Positions 12,600-25,599 are shown, counted from the stretch's first letter. The stretch is DNA of 55,288 nucleotides from an uncultured Clostridia bacterium (GCA_947631745.1 CANRMM010000005.1:1-55288); one strand, 5' to 3'. The notes: generated by a model from the sequence alone, not told the origin. Made by a program: numbers and translations.

Positions 12600-12880
12600 T
12601 ATATTTGAATGTTATCGGTTATAAAATATATTTTTGGGCTAATGAAAATAACGAACCTATTCATGTTCATATTTCAAAAGGAAAACTAACTCAAAATACT
12701 ACAAAAGTTTGGATAACTAAATCAGGTGGCTGTATAATAGCAAATAATAAGAGCAGAATACCAGAGCATGAATTAAACAAACTATTAAGTATAATTTCAA
12801 GACATTATTTTTTAATTATATCTAAATGGCAAGAATATTATAAAATAAAAAATATAAATGACGTTAAATTTTATTGTTAA
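12592..12880 (+). CDS. DUF4160-like protein, one +1 frameshift at in-frame CGG 12616-12618
   Basis: TTG start with gaaggaggg RBS reads MPNIFECY then CGG TTA TAA in frame 0; skipping C gives MPNIFECY-GYKIYFWANENNEPIHVHISKG, the DUF4160 N-terminal pattern. Span 289 nt = 3n+1. Confidence 0.8.
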
Positions 12881-12952
12881 TATATTTATCTGTTTAGTAA
12901 ATTGTCACAATAGAAAACCTGGCGGAACCTAACTAGTTATTTAATAAAACAA

Positions 12953-12999
12953 AATGCATCAGAACCGGAAAAATCTTTCCGGTCTGATGCATTTGTTAT
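12953..12999. terminator. bidirectional terminator-like hairpin
   Basis: AATGCATCAGAaCCGGAAA-aatc-TTTCCGGTCTGATGCATT between convergent genes. Confidence 0.75.
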
Positions 13000-13013
13000 C
13001 TCATATAATCCCT

Positions 13014-13745
13014 TTAAAATAACCCCATTCCTTTAATTTTGGATTTTGCAATTTGAACTTGTTGCTCTGTCGTTAATTCTGTTCTTTCAATTGCTTCTTT
13101 GAACCACTTTTGAACTGTACGGTTTTTAAGATTCAATTCGTCAGGAGACTCACATACTGCAACCAGTCCTTCTGCTGTCAAGTTAGGATTCAATAGCAGA
13201 GCTCTAGAGTATGCAAATTTACCAAGTTTTGCTATCTGAACTTGTTGCTCTGCTGTTAATTCTGTTCTTTCTATTGCTTTTCTGAGCCACTCTCGAATTG
13301 TATTGTTATTAAGATTCAAGGCTTTAGGAGTCTCACATATTGCAACCAGTCCTTCTGCTGTTAATTTGCTACTCAATAGCAGAGCTCTAGTGTATGCAAA
13401 TTCACCAATTCTAGCAATCTGAACTTGTTGCTCTGCTGTTAATTCTGTTCTTTCTATTGCTTCTTCGAACCACTTTTGGACTGTACCGCTACCAAGAATC
13501 ATAGGTTCTGGATTAATACAAAGTGCAATCAGTCCATTCGAATGCAGCTCTGAAGACTGAATCAAGGCCTCTTTTGCCTCAGAATTATTTCCAAAAGCAG
13601 TGATAACCTGGACATCATTTTGATCAAGAGTCTGCTGAATTTCTTCAATAACTTCTTCCTCAGTATTGACATTATTATTGCTGCTGCAACCTACAAAAAG
13701 AAACATGATCAGTAAAGTAATAAGTCCTAAAGTAATTTTTTTCAT
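13014..13745 (-). CDS. lipoprotein with three tandem ~58-aa repeats
   Basis: Lipobox LFVGCSS; repeated (T)AEGLVAxCExPxxLNLxNxTxxxWxxxAIERTELTAEQQVQIAxxGxFAYxRALLL. Confidence 0.75.
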   Translation of the reverse strand: MKKITLGLITLLIMFLFVGCSSNNNVNTEEEVIEEIQQTLDQNDVQVITAFGNNSEAKEALIQSSELHSNGLIALCINPEPMILGSGTVQKWFEEAIERTELTAEQQVQIARIGEFAYTRALLLSSKLTAEGLVAICETPKALNLNNNTIREWLRKAIERTELTAEQQVQIAKLGKFAYSRALLLNPNLTAEGLVAVCESPDELNLKNRTVQKWFKEAIERTELTTEQQVQIAKSKIKGMGLF

Positions 13746-14092
13746 TTTTTCTTTCCTCCTTGTATTGTTAAGAAGTGGATATCGGGATATATATAAACTG
13801 AATTTTTAATGAATCTTTAAAAATTCAGATTTTTTTCAAAGAACAAAGCTATTATATTATAGCACAACATTATTATTATATCACAATATTATGTAAATTG
13901 CAAGTATAAAGTTGATATATCTAGCTAAAGCACTAATAATTTATAATAATACAATAAAAAAAGCAAAATTGCTTTTTTATATTTTGTAAAATTTTTTATT
14001 AATTTTGTTTTTTTATTTTATGAATATTTTATCAAAATGTGTCTATAATATAAGTATACAAAATTATTTTATTTTGAAAGGATGATTATCAC

Positions 14093-14284
14093 ATGAAAGT
14101 TATAGATACAATTGCCTTAATTTTAGTCATTATAGGCGCAGTTAATTGGGGACTTATTGGAATATTTAGTTTTAATTTAGTTGACGCTATTTTTGGTGCT
14201 ATGTCACTTTTTAGTAGAATTATTTATACATTAGTAGGAATCTCTGGTTTATGGTGTATTAAATTACTTTTTGATAATAAATAG
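14093..14284 (+). CDS. DUF378 family small membrane protein
   Basis: MKVIDTIALILVIIGAVNWGLIGIFSFNLVDAIFG. Confidence 0.85.
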   Translation: MKVIDTIALILVIIGAVNWGLIGIFSFNLVDAIFGAMSLFSRIIYTLVGISGLWCIKLLFDNK

Positions 14285-14319
14285 AAAGATGCTTTTTTAA
14301 AAGCTTTATATCAAATAGA

Positions 14320-14350
14320 AAAGCACAGATGAATCTGTGCTTTTTTTATT
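14320..14350 (+). terminator. terminator
   Basis: AAAGCACAGAT-TGAATCTGTGCTTTTTTT. Confidence 0.8.
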
Positions 14351-15212
14351 GTTCTCCCCTTCCTTCTGGTAGGGCATTTGATTTTTGAATAACAATTCTA
14401 ATTTTAAATACTGATGTAACAGCTTTAACTAATTTGCTATTTTTTATACGTTGCCACAAGCTTGGTTTTACTTCTACTCTTGTTTGTTCGTAGTATTCGT
14501 TTACTTCTGGATTTACTGGAACTGTTTGTGCATCTGGCATTACTGTAGCAGTAGTTTCTGCCATTGGTGTTTCTTTTATAATTGGTTCTTCAGGTGTTGG
14601 AATTAATTTTAATGCATCGGCAACTTCTATTCCAATATAGCTTAGTGCTTTTGATCTATCTTCTATTCTTTCCATGTCTATTTCTATATGTAAATTTGTT
14701 TCTAGGTTGCTGATTCTTGCATTAATTAATTTTACAGCGTCTTGGTAATTTTGTGATTCGTCTGTTTTTGCTCTTGCAATTAATCCTAATGTATCTGTAA
14801 TGTCTTCTGAGAATTGTGATGATACATTTCTAAGTACTTCTTTCCAATTTTCATCTTTATTTTCAACTGCTTCTAATGCACCTCTTAGTGTTGCTGCTAA
14901 TGCTATATTTCTTTCTCTCTGGCGAATTAATTCTTCTATTTTTTTTGTGTTTTCTTCAAATTGATTTGTTGCATATTCTACTAGTCCATAAGCAGCTTTA
15001 TATACACTTATTGGAAAATTCTTCTTTTTTGGATATTCAACTAAATATGTTTTTATTGATTCTATTAAATCCTTGAAAAAGGCATCTTCTTCTAGTTGAA
15101 TAATTTGTTTTTTACTGTTTGGATTTATTAATTTTTGTACTTTATCAATATTTGATAAAATTTTTTCTTCCGTGATTACCATTCTCACGTTTACTATGCC
15201 TGATTTTGACAT
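14346..15212 (-). CDS. hypothetical protein
   Basis: 288 aa ORF with RBS (aaggaggt); no family recognised. Confidence 0.6.
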   Translation of the reverse strand: MSKSGIVNVRMVITEEKILSNIDKVQKLINPNSKKQIIQLEEDAFFKDLIESIKTYLVEYPKKKNFPISVYKAAYGLVEYATNQFEENTKKIEELIRQRERNIALAATLRGALEAVENKDENWKEVLRNVSSQFSEDITDTLGLIARAKTDESQNYQDAVKLINARISNLETNLHIEIDMERIEDRSKALSYIGIEVADALKLIPTPEEPIIKETPMAETTATVMPDAQTVPVNPEVNEYYEQTRVEVKPSLWQRIKNSKLVKAVTSVFKIRIVIQKSNALPEGRGEQ

Positions 15213-15358
15213 TGTAAACCTTACCTCCTTTATCCTACGTGTTTTTGTTTATATATATATCGTATTTCCTTAAAACTCAATAGGATTTTTTACGATTTTT
15301 TTCTAATTACATTACAATTTTATTACAATATTTTTCTAAAGTCAAGGGAATTTTAGAT

Positions 15359-17227
15359 TTATTTGTCTTTTTTTAATTCTGCATATCTTTTAATTTTCAT
15401 TGTTGTTGTTTTTATAAATTCATCATGCTTAATTTCAATATTTTTAATTGCTTTATATGATGTTAATTTTTTGTTTACTTCTTTTATTTTTTCCCAAATA
15501 ATCTTGTAAACTTGTTCTTCCGTAAGATTTTTTCCATATTTTTCTTCAATTTCTTCATAATTTGGAATAACCTTTACGGAAATAATCAATTCCTTACTTT
15601 CTTTTTTATCTTCTTTTCCATATACCATACATTCTTTTATTTCTGAAATGTTTGAAAGTAAAAGTTCTATTTCTTCTGGATAAATATTTTTTCCGTTTTG
15701 TGTTACAATAACATTTTTGCTTCTCCCTGTTATATATAAAAATCCATCCTTATCTAAGTAACCGACATCTCCAGAGCGAAACCACCTTTGTCCATCTTCT
15801 TCAAAAATAGCTTCTTTGGTTGCTTCTTCATCTTCATAATAACCAAGCATTAATGTTTTACTTCTAATTAGTACCTCTCCTTCTCCATTTTCATTTGGAT
15901 TATCTATTCTTAGCTCTGCATCTATAACAGCTTTTCCTGCGGATCCTACTTTTGTTTGAAAATCTGGTGTTAGTGCTGCAATTGGTGCTGTTTCTGTTAG
16001 ACCATATCCTTGCAAAAATGTAATTCCTATATCTTCTAACCATTTTCCAATTTTAGCATCTATAGGTGCTGCTGCTGAAACAATTATTCTAATTTTTCCT
16101 CCTAAATTTTCGTATATTTCTGCAAATACTTTTCTTTTAATGTCTACACCTACTGTTTTTAAAGCATTTGTTACATGTATCATCGAATTTACAAGTCCAT
16201 CTTTTTTACTCTTTTTTATATTAGCATTAATTTTTTTATATATATTTTCTACTAGCAATGGTACTGTTAATACTGCTGTTGGATTTGTTTCTTGTAAATC
16301 TGGAACAATATATTTTAGCCCTTGGCATACGCTAATAGAAGCTCCCATTCCAAATGGATATAGAAAACCTATAGATGATTCGTATGTATGGTGTAGTGGA
16401 AGAATTGACATTAATCTATCTTCACAAGTTAAATTTACATACGCAGATGGTGCATTTATATTTTGTGCTAAGTTTCTATTACATAGCATAACTCCTTTTG
16501 CATTTGATGTTGTTCCTGAGGTAAATAATAATACTTTAAATTCGTCTGGATCAATTTCAATTTCCATGAAACTGTTATCTCCGTTTTCTACTAATGCTTT
16601 TCCTTCTGCTACTAAATAGTCTATTCCTACAAATCTATTTTCTAAATTGCTTTCTGAATTCATTTGAATAAAATATTCAACATCTGGCAATCTGTCTGCC
16701 ACTTTTTTTATAACATCTGCTTTTTTGGTTGAGAAAATAACTGCACTTGCTTTTGCTCTTTTGATAACATTTTCAATTTCATTTTCTGGTAATTCTTTAT
16801 CAACTGGAACTGCTATTCCTACACCACATAACATTGTCATATATGATACATACCAATAATGCGTATTTTCTCCTATAATAACAACTCTTTTATCTTTTAA
16901 TCCCAATTTTCGTGTTAATGCTGTTCCTAGGGCAATTACTTCATCTTTAAATTGAGAGTATGTCGTTTCTTCCCATGTTCCTTTTGGATTAAATTTTTCT
17001 AATAACAATACTCTATCTGCAAATTTTTCTGTACTACTTATAAAAACTTCTTTTATGGTTTCAAAATTTGTATGTTCATAATTTTTTAGTTCTTGTTTTT
17101 TTTGATTTTCTTGTGCTTTTTTTATTGCTTCATAATCTACTTTTACTTCATTTATTTCAGATACTTCTTTCATTTTGAATTTTGGAAATTTTAAATTTGG
17201 TATTTTGAAATCTTTTAATATTCTCAT
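15359..17227 (-). CDS. AMP-dependent synthetase / long-chain acyl-CoA ligase
   Basis: LLFTSGTTSNAKGVMLCNRN, GYGLTETAP, RSGDVGYLDKDGFLYITGRSKNVIV. Confidence 0.95.
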   Translation of the reverse strand: MRILKDFKIPNLKFPKFKMKEVSEINEVKVDYEAIKKAQENQKKQELKNYEHTNFETIKEVFISSTEKFADRVLLLEKFNPKGTWEETTYSQFKDEVIALGTALTRKLGLKDKRVVIIGENTHYWYVSYMTMLCGVGIAVPVDKELPENEIENVIKRAKASAVIFSTKKADVIKKVADRLPDVEYFIQMNSESNLENRFVGIDYLVAEGKALVENGDNSFMEIEIDPDEFKVLLFTSGTTSNAKGVMLCNRNLAQNINAPSAYVNLTCEDRLMSILPLHHTYESSIGFLYPFGMGASISVCQGLKYIVPDLQETNPTAVLTVPLLVENIYKKINANIKKSKKDGLVNSMIHVTNALKTVGVDIKRKVFAEIYENLGGKIRIIVSAAAPIDAKIGKWLEDIGITFLQGYGLTETAPIAALTPDFQTKVGSAGKAVIDAELRIDNPNENGEGEVLIRSKTLMLGYYEDEEATKEAIFEEDGQRWFRSGDVGYLDKDGFLYITGRSKNVIVTQNGKNIYPEEIELLLSNISEIKECMVYGKEDKKESKELIISVKVIPNYEEIEEKYGKNLTEEQVYKIIWEKIKEVNKKLTSYKAIKNIEIKHDEFIKTTTMKIKRYAELKKDK

Positions 17228-17274
17228 TTTTTACATCCTTGTTATTATATTTAGGTTTTGGTTACCTATAAACC

Positions 17275-17847
17275 TTAATTAATTTTTGCCAATTTTTTTA
17301 TAAATAAATTATCTACTTCTGAAAACAATTGTTGTATGTCTATTTCTCCACCATGTCTCATTTTATAAATGAAACTTGAACAAATAAAGCCAAAAATTCC
17401 AGAAGCAATTACATTACTATCTCCATCTATAATTTCTTTATGTTGGATTCCTTCTTTTACGATTTCTTCTATCATTTGTATGTACTCAAATACATATTTT
17501 TTACACATTTGATTTCTAGCATCATTTCCCCATATTTGACTTAATATAATCGTAATAAAATTTTCATACTTGAACAATACTTTTATTTGTATTAATACAA
17601 TTGCTCTAATTTTATCAATAGTGTTATTGAGCTTTGATGTTTTTATACTAATGCTATTTTTCAAAAGTTTTACTCCTTCTTCAATAAGGAATTGAAAAAT
17701 TTCTTCCTTACTTGAAAAATGATAGTATAGCGTTCCTTTAGCTACTCCAACTGTTGCTGTAATTTCTTCAATACTTGTTGCATCATAACCTTTTTCTGCA
17801 AACAATTTCATAGAAGTTTCGAAAATTTTCCTTTTGGTTTTATTCAT
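17275..17847 (-). CDS. TetR/AcrR family regulator
   Basis: N-terminal HTH: FAEKGYDATSIEEITATVGVAKGTLYYHFSSKEEIF. Confidence 0.93.
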   Translation of the reverse strand: MNKTKRKIFETSMKLFAEKGYDATSIEEITATVGVAKGTLYYHFSSKEEIFQFLIEEGVKLLKNSISIKTSKLNNTIDKIRAIVLIQIKVLFKYENFITIILSQIWGNDARNQMCKKYVFEYIQMIEEIVKEGIQHKEIIDGDSNVIASGIFGFICSSFIYKMRHGGEIDIQQLFSEVDNLFIKKLAKIN

Positions 17848-17974
17848 CTTCTTCCAACCTTTCAGTATAAAAATTCATTTATTATTATATAGTTTATCTT
17901 GCAATTATGCAAGTAAAAAGGAAAAACATAATATTTCTATTTATTATGTTTTTCCTTTTTCTTTTACTATTTTT

Positions 17975-18982
17975 TTATTTTTTCTTTCCATCTAATGAAT
18001 CTAAATTATCTAATGCTTTGCCTGTTCCTAAGGCTACACATGATATGGCATCTTGTGCAATCATTACATTTATTCCTGTTTTTGCTTGTAGTAATTTATC
18101 TAATCCATCTACCAAGCCTCCACCACCTGTCATATAAATTCCTCTATCACTAATATCTGCTGCTAATTCTGGTGGCGTTTTTTCTAGTACAGAATGTACA
18201 CTATCTACAATCATCATAGCTGGTTCTATTAATGCTTCTAGCATTTCGCTTGAATGAATGGTTATTGTTTTTGGAAGACCTGTAATTAAGTCTCTTCCCC
18301 TTATATCCATTTCTGTATCTTGAATTTTTGGATATACACATCCTACATTAATTTTCAAATCTTCTGCCGTTCTTTCTCCTATCATTACATTATATTTTTT
18401 CTTAATATATTTTACGATGGCATCATCAAATTTGTCTCCGGCTACTTTTAGTGATTCACTAACTACTGAACCGCCTAATGAAATAACTGCAATATCTGTT
18501 GTTCCTCCTCCGATATCTACAACCATATTTCCACATGGTTTTGCAATATCAATTCCTGCTCCAATAGCTGCTGCTATTGGTTCTTCAATTAAATATACTT
18601 TCCTTGCTCCTGCTTGTGAGGCAGCATCTATAACTGCTTTTTTTTCTACTTCTGTTACTTGTGATGGGATGCAAATCATAATTCTTGGTGAAAAAATAAA
18701 TTTTCCACCTATTTTTGTAATAAAATATTTTAACATTTTTTCAGTTACAGTATAATTAGAGATAACGCCTTCTCTTAAAGGTCTTGTTGCTACAATGTTT
18801 CCAGGTGTTCTTCCTAACATTCTTCTTGCTTCTTTTCCAACTGCTAGGACTTCTCCTGTGTTGTTGTCTACGGCGACTACTGATGGTTCTCTTAATACAA
18901 TGCCCTTTCCTTTAACGTAGGCTATTACTGTAGCAGTGCCTAAATCTATTCCTATATCTTGTCCCCAATTAAACATTTGCAT
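17975..18982 (-). CDS. mreB: rod shape-determining protein MreB/Mbl
   Basis: DIGIDLGTATVIAYVKGKGIVLREPSVVA; EEPIAAAIGAGIDI; MVVDIGGGTTDIAVISLGG. Confidence 0.96.
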   Translation of the reverse strand: MQMFNWGQDIGIDLGTATVIAYVKGKGIVLREPSVVAVDNNTGEVLAVGKEARRMLGRTPGNIVATRPLREGVISNYTVTEKMLKYFITKIGGKFIFSPRIMICIPSQVTEVEKKAVIDAASQAGARKVYLIEEPIAAAIGAGIDIAKPCGNMVVDIGGGTTDIAVISLGGSVVSESLKVAGDKFDDAIVKYIKKKYNVMIGERTAEDLKINVGCVYPKIQDTEMDIRGRDLITGLPKTITIHSSEMLEALIEPAMMIVDSVHSVLEKTPPELAADISDRGIYMTGGGGLVDGLDKLLQAKTGINVMIAQDAISCVALGTGKALDNLDSLDGKKK

Positions 18983-19163
18983 CTTCCTTTCACAGTTTTC
19001 TTTATTACATTAGTATTACAAATTTGTTACAATTATATTACACTTTATTTAAAATATCAATCACTTTTTAAACAAAAAAAGAACTCTTTTTTTGTTTGAA
19101 ATCTATTAGTTTCAAAATCTACTAAAATGAGTTCTTTCCTTGTTTTGTTTGATTTTTTCTTTA

Positions 19164-19604
19164 TTATTCTTCTTTATTATTTACAATTGTTAAAATAAAC
19201 TTTTCTATGTTTTTATAATTATATTGCATCTCATAATTTTTTCTTTCTCCTGGTTGTATTGTTCCTATTTCAATATATTCTGTTCCTTTTAATTCATCCT
19301 CTTTATTATACAAGTCAAATTTCATATATTTTCCGCTTATTTCTTCTTCTAATACATTTTGTACATACCCTTTTATATAACCATTTACTTTTGTTGTTTT
19401 GGCTTCTTCTATTTTTACTGGTAAAATATCTGAATGTACTTCAAAAGCTGGTATTGGTACATACATTGTCTTTATGCATATATGTGCACCTATTGTTGTA
19501 AAAGCTATTAATAATATTGTCCAAAGAAACCATCTTCTAATATTTACCTTTTGGTTCCTCGTTTCAATAAACCAAAAATCATTATAACTCATAATTTCCT
19601 CCAT
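19164..19604 (-). CDS. membrane-anchored hypothetical protein (FxLYD-like)
   Basis: TM helix plus beta-rich extracytoplasmic segment with KFDLYNKEDE. Confidence 0.5.
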   Translation of the reverse strand: MEEIMSYNDFWFIETRNQKVNIRRWFLWTILLIAFTTIGAHICIKTMYVPIPAFEVHSDILPVKIEEAKTTKVNGYIKGYVQNVLEEEISGKYMKFDLYNKEDELKGTEYIEIGTIQPGERKNYEMQYNYKNIEKFILTIVNNKEE

Positions 19605-19655
19605 TCCAATTTCTATATTTATTGTTTTTAATGGCTTCTTTTGTTTATAAGTTTT

Positions 19656-20324
19656 TTACATTTTTCTAAATACTCCAATTACTTTACCTAAAATTTCACA
19701 ATCTGGAACAATAATTGGATCCATTGTACTATTTTCAGGTTGTAATCTAATATGATCTTTTTCTTTATAAAATGTTTTTACTGTTGCTTCGTCTTCTATT
19801 AATGCTACTACAATTTGTCCATTATCTGCTGTGTTTTGTTTTCTAATTAATATGTAATCTCCATCTAGAATTCCTGCTTCTATCATGCTTTCTCCTCTAA
19901 CAGTAAGCATGAAACTTTCACTATTTCCTACGAAGTCAATTGGAATTGGGAATGTGTCTGTTATATTTTCTACTGCTAAAATTGGAGCTCCTGCTGTTAT
20001 TTTACCGACAACAGGTACTTCAATCATTTCTTTTCCACTGTAAAACTCTTTTTCTTCATTTAGCTTTTTCTTTGTCATTCTCTCTCCATTTTCATTTTTT
20101 AATATCTTTAGAGTTCTACCTTTTTGACTTTCTTTTCTTATATATCCTTTTTCTTCAAGTCTTAATAAATATCCATGTACTGTTGCAGTAGAACTTAAAC
20201 CTACTGCTTTTCCTATCTCTCTTACTGATGGTGGATATCCATTTTTATCTAATTGCCTTTCTATATATTTTAATATTGATATTTCTCTTTTATTTAGTCC
20301 ATCCTTTAAAATTTTATGTTTCAA
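19656..20324 (-). CDS. lexA: SOS repressor LexA
   Basis: [72 protein letters not shown]. Confidence 0.97.
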   Translation of the reverse strand: MKHKILKDGLNKREISILKYIERQLDKNGYPPSVREIGKAVGLSSTATVHGYLLRLEEKGYIRKESQKGRTLKILKNENGERMTKKKLNEEKEFYSGKEMIEVPVVGKITAGAPILAVENITDTFPIPIDFVGNSESFMLTVRGESMIEAGILDGDYILIRKQNTADNGQIVVALIEDEATVKTFYKEKDHIRLQPENSTMDPIIVPDCEILGKVIGVFRKM

Positions 20325-20373
20325 AATACATCACTCCTAATTTTCATTTTTTAATACTATATCATACAAACAA

Positions 20374-20404
20374 AAAAATGTCAAACAAATTTTTGACATT
20401 TTTT
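20374..20404 (-). terminator. terminator between VWA gene and lexA
   Basis: AATGTCAAA-caaatt-TTTGACATT with flanking A/T runs. Confidence 0.7.
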
Positions 20405-20413
20405 GTTTTTTCT

Positions 20414-21829
20414 TTATCTTTTTTTGTTACTTTTTTTGATTACTATAAATAATCCCAATAATACTATTATGCTAAGTCCTGTTATTGTATATATTATCCA
20501 TTTGATTTCATCTTTTTTTGTTGTTTCTTTTCCAAATGGTGGCATTAATTTTATGTCCATTGATTTTGCCGATAATGAATAACTTGCTGTTGAGTCGTCC
20601 CCATTGTTAAAGTTTGTATTACATAGTGCAGAATTAGAATATACGCCTTCGTCCATTCCTTGTGGTGTAACTATTGTACTTAATACTAATCTAACGTCTG
20701 GTTCTTTGCATTCTGTAACAAGACCTTCTTCTGTTTGTTTCCATTCATAGTCACTATTTTTTTTGCTTGTGTCTGTTAGTAGTGTTTCATTTTCATCAAA
20801 TCTCATCTTAGGGTCTTTATTATCTAAAATTTTATTTGAATTAATTGTTCCATCTCCATAGTATGCATATCTTGATACTGAAAATTTATATTCTGCTTTC
20901 ACTTTCGCCCCATGTAATATTTCTTCGTCTACAAATAAAATAATACTGTCTCCTGTTATTAATGTATTTTCATTTCCTCCTGATGGTAGCAATGTAAACT
21001 CTCTTACCATAAATTCTTGAATGTATTGAGATACATCATTCTCCAATTGATATTCTACATCTTCTCTTTTTATTCCTTCTGCTACTCTTAGCTCACTTAC
21101 TCCTTTTGATAATTTTGCTAAATTATCATTACTTTTTTGTGTTGCTTCAATAAATATTCCATACATTGCTATCATATTTCCACCTAAATCTTTTAAAATT
21201 GTATTTGAAGCACTAGCTACATTTTCATTGTCAATGCCATCTGTAATAATAACAACTTGTTGTACTATTTCTCCATTGTTAGTACCACCTCTATTGCTTA
21301 CTACATTATTTTGTGTTATTAATAAAGCTTCTTCTAGTGTTTGTTTATTTTCATTTTTTAATTTTACTACTTCATCCTTCGCATCTTTTTTCGTATTCTT
21401 CCATATTTCTTGTTCAATATCTGGTTTTTGCCCTTGCGTTCTTGCATTTGCTTCGTCTTGCGAAAGATCATTGAATGGAATTATTCCTATTTTTATTTTA
21501 TCTTCCGCTGTGCTATATAGTTGGTATATTCCTTCTATAAAGTTTGATATAGCTGTTTTATTTTGCATTAGTCCATTTTCAGTTTCTACGATAAATACTA
21601 GGTTTAAGTTTTTATAATTTATTGACGTTAAGCTGCTTGGCTCAGTTGAAGCTTCGTTTATTTTTATGTCATATAATATAGTCCCATCGTTTAAAATTAA
21701 TTGAACAGCTGTTAAATCTTTTGAAAATCTTATTGTATTACATATTCCTTTTACTTTGTTTGGTATACAAAATGTGGCACTAATTATTATTATACACAAT
21801 ATAAATATATATTTTATTATTTTCTTCAT
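20414..21829 (-). CDS. von Willebrand factor A-like surface protein with C-terminal TM
   Basis: LVFIVETENGLMQNKTAISNFIEGIYQL..., VVIITDGIDNEN; C-terminal hydrophobic helix plus KKSNKKR. Confidence 0.75.
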   Translation of the reverse strand: MKKIIKYIFILCIIIISATFCIPNKVKGICNTIRFSKDLTAVQLILNDGTILYDIKINEASTEPSSLTSINYKNLNLVFIVETENGLMQNKTAISNFIEGIYQLYSTAEDKIKIGIIPFNDLSQDEANARTQGQKPDIEQEIWKNTKKDAKDEVVKLKNENKQTLEEALLITQNNVVSNRGGTNNGEIVQQVVIITDGIDNENVASASNTILKDLGGNMIAMYGIFIEATQKSNDNLAKLSKGVSELRVAEGIKREDVEYQLENDVSQYIQEFMVREFTLLPSGGNENTLITGDSIILFVDEEILHGAKVKAEYKFSVSRYAYYGDGTINSNKILDNKDPKMRFDENETLLTDTSKKNSDYEWKQTEEGLVTECKEPDVRLVLSTIVTPQGMDEGVYSNSALCNTNFNNGDDSTASYSLSAKSMDIKLMPPFGKETTKKDEIKWIIYTITGLSIIVLLGLFIVIKKSNKKR

Positions 21830-21841
21830 TTTTACATCTTC

Positions 21842-23302
21842 CTATTCTTTAATTAATATACTACGAAATCCGTAATTTTTATTAGAATGTCCACTATGAT
21901 TTGTAAAATCAAATAATCCAGAGTAACTTACTCTATCATATCCTCCACTTCTTAAAAAAAATCCCACATCTTCTTTTATATAAAAAGAAGTTTCTCCAAA
22001 CCACGAGTTATAGCCTGTACCTCTTTTAGAAGTTTCTATAATAGCGTCTCCATATACATCTTGATTTATTTCGTAGTTGCTTTTTATACCATTAATATCT
22101 GATTTATATACTGTATAATATTTGGTACTACTTTTGTTTTCCATCATTGATTTTGCATAAAAGTTTCCTAAATTGTCATCTATCGATTCTATATAACCTG
22201 CTGTGTATTCACTAGCTCCTCCATTCATATCATAAACTCCATATAGATTTCCTGTTGTGCTTCCTAATTTTCCTTCTTTTGTATACCATGCATACGATTT
22301 GTTATCATATGAATCTTTTAACTTTGTGTCCCCCTTTATTATATTAGCAGTTGCATCTATTGTACTTCCTGTATAACCAGTAATTGTTTCTGCTGAATAT
22401 TTGTCTGTGCCTATATTGTTAATAGATACTTTAGTTCCATTTCTTCCATATTGACTGTGTGCTAAATAGCTTACCGCTCCCCACTCACTATTCTTTACTA
22501 AATGGCTGTCTGTATCTTCTGTTAATCCATATGGATTTCCTTTTTGTGTTAACACTTGGCATAAATCATACATTTCTCCTATTTCTATATTATTATATGA
22601 GTATGTTTTTCCTATAAAAACAGGATATGTTATATATGTTTCGTTTTCTTTTACCTCTCCAATAACATTTTTATTATTCCTCAAGTATTGTAAATCTGTA
22701 TTTACTATTTTTATATTTTCTGATGCAGTATTTTTTTGTCCTGCATATCCTGCTTCAAATTTTGAAATCCAGATTCCTGATATTTCCTTATCCCATTCTC
22801 CATTACTGTAATTATTTTCTGAACCGTTTCTAAAAGCTGGATGAACTGTATATCCTAGAGTAGTAACGTCTTGTCCTTGTGCATTATAATTTGTTGTTCC
22901 TACTAAAAACATTACATCTATTTTTCCGCTTTCGTCTTTTTGATTCCATTCTATTTTATATGCATATCTTGGAATCCAAACCCACATACTTCCATCTAAT
23001 GTCATGGCATTTGCCCATCTGCTTGTTCCTCCTTGTTCTGTTGAACCATTTTGGGCAACATATTCATACCATATTCCTTCTTTCATCTCGCTATCTTTCA
23101 ATATAATTGGTTCTTCGCTTCCTTCTTTGAAAGTAATTGCTTTCATCCCTTTTATTAATATTGGCTTATTGGTAGTTTGTCCTTCTTCAAATGTGCTAAT
23201 ATTTATATTCTGTTTCTTTTCTATTTCATTTGCTACAAAAATAACTGTTATTATAGATATTATCATTAAAATAATGACGACTCCAATTAATTTCTTTTTC
23301 AT
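21842..23302 (-). CDS. surface/exported protein of a family with WVWIPRYAYKIEW motif
   Basis: N-terminal signal-anchor; MWVWIPRYAYKIEW...GIWISKFEAGY, C-terminal GFRSILIKE. Confidence 0.6.
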   Translation of the reverse strand: MKKKLIGVVIILMIISIITVIFVANEIEKKQNINISTFEEGQTTNKPILIKGMKAITFKEGSEEPIILKDSEMKEGIWYEYVAQNGSTEQGGTSRWANAMTLDGSMWVWIPRYAYKIEWNQKDESGKIDVMFLVGTTNYNAQGQDVTTLGYTVHPAFRNGSENNYSNGEWDKEISGIWISKFEAGYAGQKNTASENIKIVNTDLQYLRNNKNVIGEVKENETYITYPVFIGKTYSYNNIEIGEMYDLCQVLTQKGNPYGLTEDTDSHLVKNSEWGAVSYLAHSQYGRNGTKVSINNIGTDKYSAETITGYTGSTIDATANIIKGDTKLKDSYDNKSYAWYTKEGKLGSTTGNLYGVYDMNGGASEYTAGYIESIDDNLGNFYAKSMMENKSSTKYYTVYKSDINGIKSNYEINQDVYGDAIIETSKRGTGYNSWFGETSFYIKEDVGFFLRSGGYDRVSYSGLFDFTNHSGHSNKNYGFRSILIKE

Positions 23303-23303
23303 T

Positions 23304-25587
<2,284 letters not shown>

Positions 25588-25599
25588 TTGATTTCCTCC

